Origin: Phoronis australis
Taxonomy: Eukaryota > Phoronida > Phoronidae
NCBI GenBank assembly: GCA_002633005.1
Contig: NMRA01000004.1
Span: 1 to 49,229 of the forward strand
DNA: 49,229 bases
Direction of reading: 5' to 3'
The notes below the pieces were generated by a model. That model saw only the letters and a list, made by a program, of their open reading frames with translations. It made no database searches and had not been told where the DNA came from. Of this stretch, positions 11,302 through 23,300 are shown piece after piece. The translations under genes and the position numbers were made by a program. Numbering within the stretch: the first letter of the stretch is position 1; each line of letters opens with the position of its first letter.

Positions 11302-14300
11302 GTAAGTATTAGGTGGTGAGACGATGCATATTTTTAGGAATTCGATTCGATTAGTACAGTTGTAGACACGTAGCCCCTCGGTTGGCCATTTTATTAGGGA
11401 GGACAACGTTTTTTTAATTTTTTTACAATACCCATGTGTCATACATTTTTGAAAAGCCCTTGGCGTGAGAAATGAAATGGTGCAACAGTCAGAAAAATTG
11501 GATGAGTGGTTGACGTGAAAATGGCCGTTGAAACGCGACGATTATGCATAAAATATCTGCCTTTTTACATAATTTCGTAAAAAATAAAAGAATATACATG
11601 TGCTGCATATAAAAAGATTCGTCTAATTGAGACAAACATGGTGGTGTGTATTATATAAAATTTGGACCGATTTCTACAGAGATATTGCTGTTTAAGTGTG
11701 TTGTTAGCATATAGAACAGGCTCATCATGTTTGATGAAAACAATGGATTACACAGCTTAAAAGGTAAAGAGCAAGGACACCACATCAGCTCAGAAATAAA
11801 TACATCTGAGCTAGGAGGAAATTTCACATCAAATCACAAGATCACATTGGTGGATTTGGGGGGGGCCAGGGGGCCTGGCCCGTGGCCCCCCTAAAACTCC
11901 CATATTTCATTTGGCAGTTTGAGGGTGCAAATATCTTACGGATAAAATCCTGCGTAATACTCTTCCCTGCCCCCCTCCTATCTAAAAATCCTAGATCTGC
12001 CCCTGAATACTACTACATGGGCAACACATCATTGCCTGACAGTGACAGGGGGCTGGGGGAGGCTATTCACTATAGCTCCCCACTTTTTTCAGTGCTGGGT
12101 GCCACCCATGTACTATTAGATCGTATCATGGCAAAAAACATCAAGAAAGTAGACAAAAGACCATTTGGGAAAACAAAGCACTCTTAACATAAAGGATTTC
12201 ATCATTTACGCAATAAAAACTTTGTAACAACTTTATTTCGAACGGTGAAGTTGCGATGCCATTGAACTTCAATGTAGCCGATGGTGGCGCTGACATGCGG
12301 CGACTTAGTGAACTAACGTCTGCTGTTTGAAAAGTGCCAATGCGCAGCAGTTTGACAGAATTTCTGAAAATGAAATAATTACCAATTAAAAGAGTGATGA
12401 ATTCCTCATCTAAAAATCAGGGGGGCATATTGCGNCACTCTCTTGATCACAGAAGAGCTTTAAAGAATGGTCCGCTTTGCGCATGTCCGTATCTCATGTT
12501 AGCACTCTGGGGGAATTCTGGGGATACATAAAATTACAGTCATCCTTCACTTAAGGTAAGTTCGTCTAACTGTATAATTTTGTGTCAGATTTTATCTGGC
12601 CAGTTTTTTACCCACATCGGTGCAAAGCTGTATATTTCAGGGCTTGGAATTTTCCGCGGAAACACGGATTTCCGCTTTTTTCAAATGTTCTGTCCGCGTA
12701 TTTTATTATATTTCCGCGTAAAAAAAATCAAATTTGAAAAAAATTTCCGCGGCAAATTCCTTTCTTACCGCGGCGTTGCCGACAACTTTCACCTCGAAAA
12801 GCGGAAGTTGCTCTTTATGTTTTGGAAGAACGTAAATTGTCAACAATTGCTGGGGCATCTGGGATAGCGTGGTGGATTCTTGAATGGCGTCTCGTGTGAT
12901 TGTAAACTGCGGTGACAAATACTATGACTCTGCAGCTAAAAAGGTGTGGAGGTGGGAGGGGACGGACGAGCTAAAAAGACGCAGACGCAGACTTCTGGGG
13001 GTGGTACCATTTGTTTTTTTAGTTGTCCCGATTTTTGTCGGCAAGTTTCACAAAGACTTCTTCAAGGCTGCGAAGCGCGCATGTTTTGGGCCGCAAAAAT
13101 TTCCGCGTTTTTCGTCATTGGTCATTCCAAGCCCTGATATTTAGTATACAGGTTTGCGCCAAGGCTAAGTCACAAGTAGCTGTAGCTATACTTCATCAAA
13201 GATGTGTAGAAGTAGAAAGGAACACTGAAGAAAGTAAGGGTTTTTTTAAGTCATAGTTGCAATTGTAGAATGCATTTTTGACGAGGTTTAAATTTCTCAA
13301 TCTGGTTGCATACATGTCAAAAGGAATTATTGGAATTAGTTTCAATTTGCTATAAATTTTTAGTATTTTAACTCCAGAAATTTCTTCAGCGAAGGTGTCA
13401 ACTCCCGAAAGGTATCACAACTGCTGTGTGACTGTGTTAACCTCACGTGGACTTAGAAATTTCACACAATAGTTCTGCTCTCGAAATTCATCATGTTTCT
13501 TGGTGCACTGCACATGTGCCAATGTGCACGGTTTCTCTACTTCATAGACCATTGTGGTGGCATCAGAAGATTGTAAGAAGAGATTACAGTTGTTTTTGTC
13601 ACTAATCATCATTTTCAGCCTAAATTATATGCTGGTGGAATTGACAGTCATAATACAAAAGTGGTATTTTGTCTGTTTTCGTTTGACGTGTACTGTAAAT
13701 TGAAGAACATTTTATTTGTTTTGGTTGCAAGTTTATTACAATATCCTACGATGGGACCATGAGACTTTATTTTTTGAAACCGAATGGAAATTTGTATGAA
13801 TGCTGGACTGTTAGTGTTTACTTAAGCAATGCAGAAATATAGCCAGAGATTGTTGAATTAAGAGGTCCTCAGCTCTTCGTAATGCCATGAATGCATGAAA
13901 CTAACATGTACGTCACATTGTTTCAGTTTAATTTTTGCCAAGAACATTATATTAAGCTTGTTGTTTGGTCGATGCTTCAACTTATGTAAAGCTTAGTACT
14001 GAGATGTGAACGCTCGCTACTCACACCATTCTAGTTTAATTTTAAACAACCATTTAGTTTTCAGCCGAGTCAGAAGCACTTGGCTAGTTAGCAATCAATT
14101 ATATTTTGTTACTAATTCAGTGCCAGAGTGCAGAACTTGCCTTAATTGCAACTAGATTGGTCGTCCAAAACTTTGTACTTTTTCACTTTATAGTTAACTG
14201 TTTTTACTACAGAGTGCTATATCTGTTGGTTTCAGTCTTTGCTGCCAGTGTGGTATATCTATAACTCCTAACCCAGCCAACATGTGTGTTGCTTGCATAC

Positions 14301-17300
14301 GCACCCAAGTTGATATTACAGAGGGTATACCGAAACAGGGCACGCTCTACTTTTGCAGAAATTGCGAAAGGTAAGTTATTAGTGCTGAACATTGATTGTA
14401 TGTAGTTATAAAGCTCATTAGGTGTTGCTGGTGGTATTGAGGGCTATGCAATTGTACCAAGAACGTTGTTTTCGCTTTTTGAGTTCTGAATGTCATAAAA
14501 AGTTGAAATTGGGAAATTACCACGAATGTTTTCTTGGTTTGGTGTGTTCCCGGTGCTCTGCAGACTTTTGTTAAGAAGTACCCTAATTTTTTTCTTGTTT
14601 CTTTGACTCAGCATTATTGGTAAAATTCCTTTGAAAATGATGTTTTACTTGTTTTTGTTTTTCAGATATCTGCAACCTCCTAGTATGTGGATACAGGCTG
14701 CCCTGGAATCAAGAGAGTTGTTGTCTGTGTGTCTGAAGAAACTGAAGGGACTAAAAGAGGTATATTACTTCATTCACTGTGTTATGTTTGATCTTGTAAG
14801 AACTCACCACAACACTATTGTTTACACTAGCTTACTAGCTGAAGTGTCTGCTTGAATGTAGATTAGTAGACCAGGCAGGAGAATATTATACAAGTACAGT
14901 AGATTAAAGTATTTGACCCAATGGCTTTCCTTACTTAGACTACTCTGAACTTGACCATCTTGACAATTGGTTGGTGAATCCTTACTGTTTGTCAACAGTT
15001 AATTGAATTTCCGAGGTTGCATCTGAGTACAGCAAAATCCAACTTATAAGAAAGCCGAGTGCATGAATCAGACAACTGAAACTTGTCGAAGTTGTGCAAA
15101 AATCTGACTTAGGCTGTTTACTTTTATTAATAAAGGAGTCCACGAAGGTTTGCCATCATGACTAGACATTGGTTACAAGTTTTTAAATTAGGGTGAAGTT
15201 GCTCTCGCCACATAATGGTCTTTTCAATGTATTAATGATGGACACCGTAGCGGCCTGAGTTCGCCTGATGACTGGTGCTAACTGTTGAGCTTCATTCATT
15301 TATTGTGCGGTTTGGTTTCAGGTCAGACTTGTTGATGCTGGCTTTGTGTGGACAGAACCCCACTCCAAGAGAATAAAAGTAAAGTTGACAATACAAAAAG
15401 AGGTAACTCACCACTTCTTGTTAATGGTTCTTGTAGTTTTTACCACTTTGCTGTTCAGGTTTTCTGGTTATTCCAGATTACGGAAGATAAATGGTTATGA
15501 CACAAATATTCATTGTGGGTATTTTGGGAATTGAATTTTTGTGCATTTGTGTTATTATGTATCTCTGAAGCATTAATGTCAACTGTAAGTCCATTGTTTT
15601 GATTTTTTTATTCTATCCTGTATAGTCGGTACTGTGTGAACCTGTCTTGTGCATGTTTAAATGGTTCTTTTTACCTCCATGACATTATTTGGGTGACTAC
15701 CGCTTGACATTGAATTGTACAAAGTCAAGCTTGGAATTTACTAGGCGGCGTTAGTGAAGTGTCACTCCATCTGTGTAAAAGCGTGCATTCAGGTTGTCGT
15801 GTGTGACTCTTATATGATGAATGCCCAAATCCAGGTGAACAGTATTCTGTCCTCTGTTCAAACACTAACCAGGTGTCATAAACCCCAGTTACTGAATATC
15901 TAGTGTCGATTCATTTGGTGTGGCTTTACATGCCTCTATTTCACTTCAGGTGTTGAGTGGTGCTGTGCTGCAGCAGGTCTTTGTTGTGGAGTTTGTTATC
16001 AACAATCAGATGTGTGATGACTGTCACCGTGTGGAAGCCAAGGATTTCTGGAAGGCACTTGTTCAAGTTAGGCAAAAGGTATTGTATGTTGGCTGAGTTA
16101 CCTGGTTTATGCTACTGTAAACCCATGTTGTCTCCTAGAGGTTAACTTACTGTATAAACCACTTACGGCTATAAAATTGGTCTCAAGTAGTTCCTTACTC
16201 AGATGAAAATTGATTTCTGTCTGCTATTCGTCGAGACCACGGTTGGCACTTAAAATGACCCGCTGTAACAAGTCAGCTTGTCACAGCACGTCTGATTGTC
16301 AGCTGTGTGGCGATCCAGTGACATTTCTTTTGAAGCCCTGAGGAACAATTGGAGACCACTTTCGTAATGATGGGTGGTCTAAATGAATATTTTTTTTATG
16401 AAAGACAGCTGCTTTAATAGTACTTGAAGATGTCATCAGGGCCTGAGGTCTAATCTGTTCTCTCGAAAATTGACCAATTGTGAACTTACACTTTTGTACT
16501 CAAGTACTTCATGGCTAGTTAAATTTCGAGGCTGAATTGAGTATCAATATGGATATTAGACCATTGGCCTTATTCAGTGGTTTGTGTCTGGGGCAATAAG
16601 TTCAGTTTCTCTTTTATTTTTGTATATAATGCTAAACATGGTGTTTTGCTATCTGTTGTAGTTGGCTGTGTGTGCTATCTGTGGTAATTGTAAAACAGTT
16701 ACAGTCATGCGCTTGCGACAAGTCTTCTCACTTCAATTTTCATGGCGCGATGACACCATTCTACTAATTTGAGCTGTAATATTTAATCATTTCAGAGTAC
16801 ACACAAAAAAATCTTCTTTTACCTGGAACAGTTGATTCTAAAGCACAAGGCCCATGCCAATACTCTGAGTATCAAAGAGATGCATGGTGAGTGAAGTAGT
16901 CACCTGGTCTGATCATTTGGCCCGCAAGGGCCTCGCTCACCCCAGTTGAAAGGTACCCACCAAGTCACCAATGCCTTCACCCAAATGCGACCTGTCATCA
17001 GTAATACCTCAAGTAGCCAAAACTATTATGTTTTACAGAAGTTATTCTAACCTCGAGGGGAATTTTTTAAGCATTGGGTGTATTTTTTTGTGCCTGATGG
17101 GAAGAATGTGTGGGCTTGATGAAGGGAATTTCGCATGATTTTTATAAACATAAAGATAACGAGGGCCCAAAATTGAGGCATCGAGGGCCCTGGAGGGTGA
17201 GATTTTGTTTCAAAGTTTACGACATTGTGCTTTGTGTGTGAGAGTTGACAGCTTTCCTATTTGATTTTGGCTTTTAATTCAATAGTGCATGCTATACTAT

Positions 17301-20300
17301 ATGTCTTCAAAGTGAAAGAAACATGAACCAATGTGTTGATATGCATTGCTGTGATGTTAAATCGGGGAATGGTTTCGCTTTCTTCAACTGAAACTTTGTG
17401 TTGATTTCCTTGGCTGGCTGAGCTCTTGCATAATTACACAGTGTGTAGTGTTACAAGTTCATCATACATCACCTTACTGTATACACAGTGTGTAATGTTA
17501 CAAGTTCATCATACATCACCTTACTGTATTTCTTAAGATGACCACTAATTTGTAGTTTTGAAATTGAGAACACCGTTAGATAGGCAAATTCCCTGTTGAT
17601 ACTGGACTTTGTAATTTCAGAGGGTCTCGACTTTTTCTTTGCTCAGAAGGGAGATGCCAGAAAAATGGTTGACTTTCTAAATACTGTGCTGCCATGTCGG
17701 TAAGTCTTGTGAGCTGGATTATGTCACATTTTTTGGCTCTATGTTTATTGTACCACACAATGTTATCTGAAACATAACTCTTGTCGAGTAAGAGCAATTT
17801 CAAATTTTCGTCATAATGAAAAAAAATCTTGCTGTAAAATTTTTGGTTGCCTCACTGTGACTTCATTGACATTGTAGTATTATGATAAGGAACCACTCGT
17901 GTAACCTTGTTGTAGTTTGTACCCACCCATACTTTGCTGAAAAGATCAGGTCAGTTTGAAACAATCTGTTCTCGTATCTTTAGGTACAAGGCATCACAAA
18001 AACTAATTTCCCACGATGTGCACAACAACACCTATAATTACAAAGACACCTTTGCTGTGGAAATCGTACCTCTGTGTAAGGTAAGTAAGTCTGCTTACTA
18101 CGCCCAGGCTAAAGGTGAAGAAGGTCTTCAGCACTTTGAAAACTGCAGTGACATAACCAATGTTAGTGATTATTGAAAAACGTTAAATGTTATTTAAGTT
18201 AATGGCACAGTGGTGTTTAATAGTGTTTTAATTGTAGGATGGCTATGATAAAACATGTATAGTCATTATGCGTCATAGTATGTTAGGGGGTCTTGCTTAA
18301 GGATGTTAACATTGTGTGAATATCTGGACAACTTCACTGTAATTTGTTTAACTGCATGGATATTAAGGTTCGCTTAAAGTTATCACGTCTGCATTCAACC
18401 CTGGGTGCAGGATTAGTCTGCCTATTACCATGGGACGTGTGCATTTTAATGGCGAGTCTTCCTACAATTATGCTACGTTCAGTATGGAACTCAATGTATT
18501 TGATGTGTGAAAGTATCTCAATTTTCTTTGAAGTTGAGCCTCTGAGAGTATGCTGAGCATAACCTAAAAACAGTTTACAAGTTTTCTGATTAACCATCTT
18601 TCATAGTGTTTTTTGTCTTTATGTAGGACAGCATTGTGTGCCTGCCCCCTAAGCTGGCTCAACAACTGGGCAACTTGGGTCAGATATGTGTTGTGAAGAG
18701 GATTACACAAACAATACACCTGATTGATCCCCAGACCACACAAGGTAGGGAAGTAGTGTGGATCACCTGGTTACCATACCTTAGGAAGAGTTCTAGTTTG
18801 ATCTGCAAAGTTATGCAAGTAAAATGAGGAGACGGTTATTAGCAGAACATTAAGAACAATCCCTGAGGACAGACACACCTTGGAAGACAAAGCAGTCGTG
18901 TAGCTCACATTTAGTACTTTTTCCATAAACCATGCCTTTCATTTAATATGCCTTTAATGATGATTGATGCATGTTCTTACACATGCCTGCAAAATCATTG
19001 TCAGTAGGTTAGTTATAGTTGTTATGATGAAAGCTTGAAGGAATGGTTTCGCCTGTAATTACTGATTACATGTGCTGATTTCCTTGGCTGTCTGAACATG
19101 GCTGTGCAACAAAATGCACCTGGTCTGTTGACGAGTGACTTCTACAGGCTTAAATGGGACTTGTTATACTTTTAAAATTGCTAGGCTGTTTGTGCACCAT
19201 GACGTTGTCAAATTCACTATTTTTGTGCAATGGTTGTCTGGATTTGTTTTGTTGGTACATGCGTTAGGTTGGTGTTGAGGCCTGTACTATTCATTTGATT
19301 AGTTTTTTTACTTTTTTCTACTCAGTGGCTGAGTTGAGTGGTTCTCAGTTCTGGCGTCACCCGTTCAACAGCATATGTATGCCNTGAAAAAAAATCTTGC
19401 TGTAAAATTTTTGGTTGCCTCACTGTGACTTCATTGACATTGTAGTATTACGATAAGGAACCACTCGTGTAACTTTGTTGTAATTTGTACCCACCCATAC
19501 TTTGCTGAAAAGATCAGGTCAGTTTGAAACAATCTGTTCTCGTATCTTTAGGTACAAGGCATCACAAAAACTAATTTCCCACGATGTGCATAACAACACC
19601 TATAATTACAAAGACACCTTTGCTGTGGAAATCGTACCTCTGTGTAAGGTAAGTAAGTCTGCTTACTACGCCCAGGCTTAAGGTGAAGAAGGTCTTCACC
19701 ACTTTGGAAACTGCAGTGACATAACCACTGTTAGTGTTATTTAAGTTAATGGCACAGTGGTGTTTAATAGTGTTTTAATTGTAGGATGGCTGTGATAAGA
19801 CATGTATAGTCGTTATGCGTCATAGTATGTTAGGGGGTCTTGCTTAAGAATGTTGACATTGTTTGAATATCTGGACAACTTCACTAATAACTGCATGGAT
19901 ATTAAGGTTTGCTTAAAGTTATCACGTCTGCATTCAACCCTGGGTGCAGGATTAGTCTGCCTATTACCATGGGACGTGTGCATTTTAATGGCAAGTCTTC
20001 CTACAATTGTGCTACGTTCAGTATGGAACTCAATGTATATGATGTGTGAAAGTATCTCAAACTTCTTTGAAGTTGAGCCTCAGAGAGTATGCTGAGCATA
20101 ACCTAAAAACAGTTTACAAGTTTTCTGATTAACCATCTTTCATAGTGTTTTTGTCTTTATGTAGGACAGCATTGTGTGCCTGCCCCCTAAGCTGGCTCAA
20201 CAACTGGGCAACTTGGGTCAGATATGTGTTGTGAAGAGGATTACACAAACAATACACCTGATTGATCCCCAGACCACACAAGGTAGGGAAGTAGTGTGTA

Positions 20301-23300
20301 TCACCTGGTTACCATACCTTAGGAAGAGTTCTAGTTTGATCTGCAAAGTTATACAAGTAAAATGAGGAGACCGTTATTAGCAGAACATTAAGAACAATCC
20401 CTGAGGACAGACACACCTTGGAAGACAAAGCAGTCGTGTAGCTCACATTTAGTACTTTTTCCATAAACCATGCCTTTCATTTAATATGCCTTTAATGATG
20501 ATTGATACATGTTCTTTCACATGCCTGCAAAATCATTGTCAGTAGGTTAGTTATAGTTGTTATGATGAAAGCTTGAAGGAATGGTTTCGCCTGTAATTAC
20601 TGATTACATGTGCTGATTTCCTTGGCTGTCTGAACATGGCTGTGCAACAAAATGCACCTGGTCTGTTGACGAGTGACTTCTACAGGCTTAAATGGGACTT
20701 GTTATACTTTTAAAATTGCTAGGCTGTTTGTGCACCATGATGTTGTCAAATTCACTATTTTTGTGCAATGGTTGTCTGGATTTGTTTTGTTGGTACATGC
20801 GTTAGGTTGGTGTTGAGGCCTGTACTATTCATTTGATTAGTTTTTTTACTTTTTTCTACTCAGTGGCCGAGTTGAGTGGTTCTCAGTTCTGGCGTCACCC
20901 GTTCAACAGCATATGTATGCCAAAGCAGCTGGTGGAGTATGTTGTGATGGATGTGGAGATCACAAGGGAGAAGGAGCGTAGACATGTAGCTGGTCATGGC
21001 ATGCAGTCTCAGAGGGTGAGTTGGGCCTGTCACACCAGTGTAACGAGATTGATTTTAGAAAATACTGCCTGAGTACTATTTATCCATGGTGCCTGAAATA
21101 TGTGGTTTAGTTTAGAGATGCCTGTGCCGTGCTTTGTCACTGCAATGTCCCACTGGTAATTTTGTTATTCCTTTTTATGGCAGTATATCAAAACTGAACC
21201 ATTATGTAATACAGTGGACTTCTGGTTAAGATGGCGGACGTGTCGGTCTGGCTTTTACAGTGCCCTGACCCTATCCCTCTTTATTGGTCGGTTTCTGAAG
21301 TTATGGGAGATAAAAGTCAGAAGCATGAGTCTGACAGGTGCAAACGTTGAGATTACCACCGAGTCGTCATCGGTGAGAGAGAAAGTGCCTGATACGGAAC
21401 CTGCGTAGTTGGCCGCAGTCCATGCAAATTAAGAAATCAAACTGGACTGCAATAGCAAAGTAATATTTATAAGAATGTATTGGGTTATTTGGGCTATTCC
21501 TAAATCTAATCTGAGAAGTGCAGCTATTACATGTATTCTGTCAATAAGTTTAATCCTTTTGATATGCCATTAAATTGATATGAGTGGAATCATACCACAA
21601 AGCCTGAATCAATACATTCTGATTCTAAATGTTGATGTTATGCACACAGTACCCTGTGTACATGTTATGCACACAGTACTCTCTGTACATGTTATGCACA
21701 CAGTACCCTCTGTACGTGTTATGCTCACAGTACCCTCTGTACATGTTATGCACACAGTACTCTCTGTACATGTTATGCACACAGTACTCTCTGTACATGT
21801 TATGCTCACAGTACTCTCTGTACATGTTATGCTCACAGTACCCTCTGTACATGTTATGCTCACAGTACCCTGTGTACATGTTATGCTCACAGTACCCTGT
21901 GTACATGTTGTGCACACAGTACTCTCTGTACATGATGATAAGCATAAGGAATGGTTTCGCAATGTTTAGTCTGACTTACATTGATGATCTCCTTGGCTGT
22001 CTGATTATTGTATAGCAATAATCTTGTCATTACCACATACGTAGGACGTCTTGTTTTGAGCATTCCGGGCTTTAAATCCTCAATGTTACAGTGTCTCATA
22101 CTTCATCAAGACTTGATTTAACCCTGTATATAGTTGCTGCTTTCTACAGGTGCTCAATATTTTCTGTGTACTAGAAAGCACTGCATGTAATGAACCAACT
22201 TTCTGTTCTTTCAGCATGTTCTTGCTGATGTCTGGGTGGCCAAGTCAAGTGAGATGGCAACTAGTGACCAACAGTACCATTGTCGAACACACATAGGGCA
22301 CCTGTTGATGCCAGGAGATCTTGTCATGGGGTAATGTATACAGATCTTGTGGATGGTTATTAAGACCTATTGAAGAGAATATCTTTCTTGAAGTGCGTGG
22401 ATAGGTTTAATTAATCTTTACTCGCTAACAAACCTTTTAGGGGTTCTGGTTTCAGTTGTGAGTAGAATTAGATACATTTTTATTTAGTAGTTATTTTTAG
22501 AATGAGTAGCAGCAATGTATTCCATGTTTTGCTTTCTCAGCCAACATTGCAGTATCAACAAGTCCGCTTGACATAATTGTTTTTGCTAAATTTCTCAAAG
22601 AACATACTCGTGTACAACAGCAGCGTCACACACATTCAATAGTCTAGAAAGCACTTAAGTAGGTGTTCTCTAAAGTAGCATTGTCGAGTAATGTGGTTTC
22701 GTTTCAGTTTTGACATGAGGTCAACGAACGTGAACGATGTTCACTTTGAGAAGCTCTCAGTCGACCGCCTGCCTGATGTAGTACTGGTGAAGAAGTCATA
22801 CGCTGACCGTGCCAAGAGAAATCGTAAACGCAAGTGGAAGTTACATCATCTAGAGAAAGAAGATGCGGCTAGTTTGGACAGTGCTGATAAGTGAGTTTGC
22901 CAACATTTTTGATGAGACTGTCTGTCATCAGCAAGTTGTGCTTTTAGCTGATACCCAGAATAACATTATTGGCTCTTGTGTGTGAATGCATAGCCCATGA
23001 AACTAAAAATATTGGTTCTAAGTTATGAAGTAAAGGTTAAGCTTAACACATTGTTCTGATTCAGTTAGATGCCAGTTTAGCTGTTAACTCTTGAACAAGG
23101 TATGCTGTGTCCTGGTGTCTCCTGTTGTCTTCAGCTCCACATGTCCAGAAACACTAACAGTGTGATGTCACAATAATACTCTCGACAACCTGATTTGACT
23201 AGTTGCTGTAACAATATTGGATTTTGCTGTTTCAAATTTGACTCGCAGTGGAGTGAGTTCCTACATTAGTCATGTCATGACATTTTGTGTATTAACCACA

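Larger units (their letters stand above)
17817..20921 (+). repeat. 1.55 kb direct duplication (17817-19383 and 19385-20921), probable haplotype-contig overlap
   Basis: The base after the N starts an almost exact replay of sequence from 17817. It runs to the exon-10 bases just before the N, after which unique sequence resumes. The copies differ by scattered single bases and two small indels (one of about 20-25 bases near 18160, one near 18340), all in introns or silent. The join lies exactly at an N, as expected when two overlapping allelic contigs are scaffolded without merging. Confidence 0.85.

Noticed and set aside
11882-12187. 101-codon plus-strand open frame
   Set aside because: It lies entirely in the right inverted-repeat arm and the matching stretch of the left arm does not keep the frame.
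12884-13144. 86-codon open frame with a basic/hydrophobic protein
   Set aside because: Lies inside the 499-bp MITE, and its end is simply the terminal inverted repeat.
13891-13907. ATG CAT GAA ACT AAC AT|GTACGT as NMD3 exon 1 (phase fits)
   Set aside because: The donor is weak and overlapping out-of-frame ATGs precede it; 11258-11301 has a far better donor, the same correct phase and a more NMD3-like length and start.
15225-15295. C/D snoRNA-like pattern ATGATGG...CCTGA...TGATGA in NMD3 intron 3
   Set aside because: The final D box reads CTGT and the C box is off consensus; no relation to the other family members.
15809-15900. Another C/D snoRNA (ATGATGA at about 15814, CTGA at about 15894)
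   Set aside because: Lacks a D' box, a convincing terminal stem and the conserved guide blocks; such short box matches arise by chance.
21580-22015. Four overlapping open frames of 106-129 codons on both strands
   Set aside because: All come from a 27-bp minisatellite whose unit is a multiple of three; no start context, domain or splice support.
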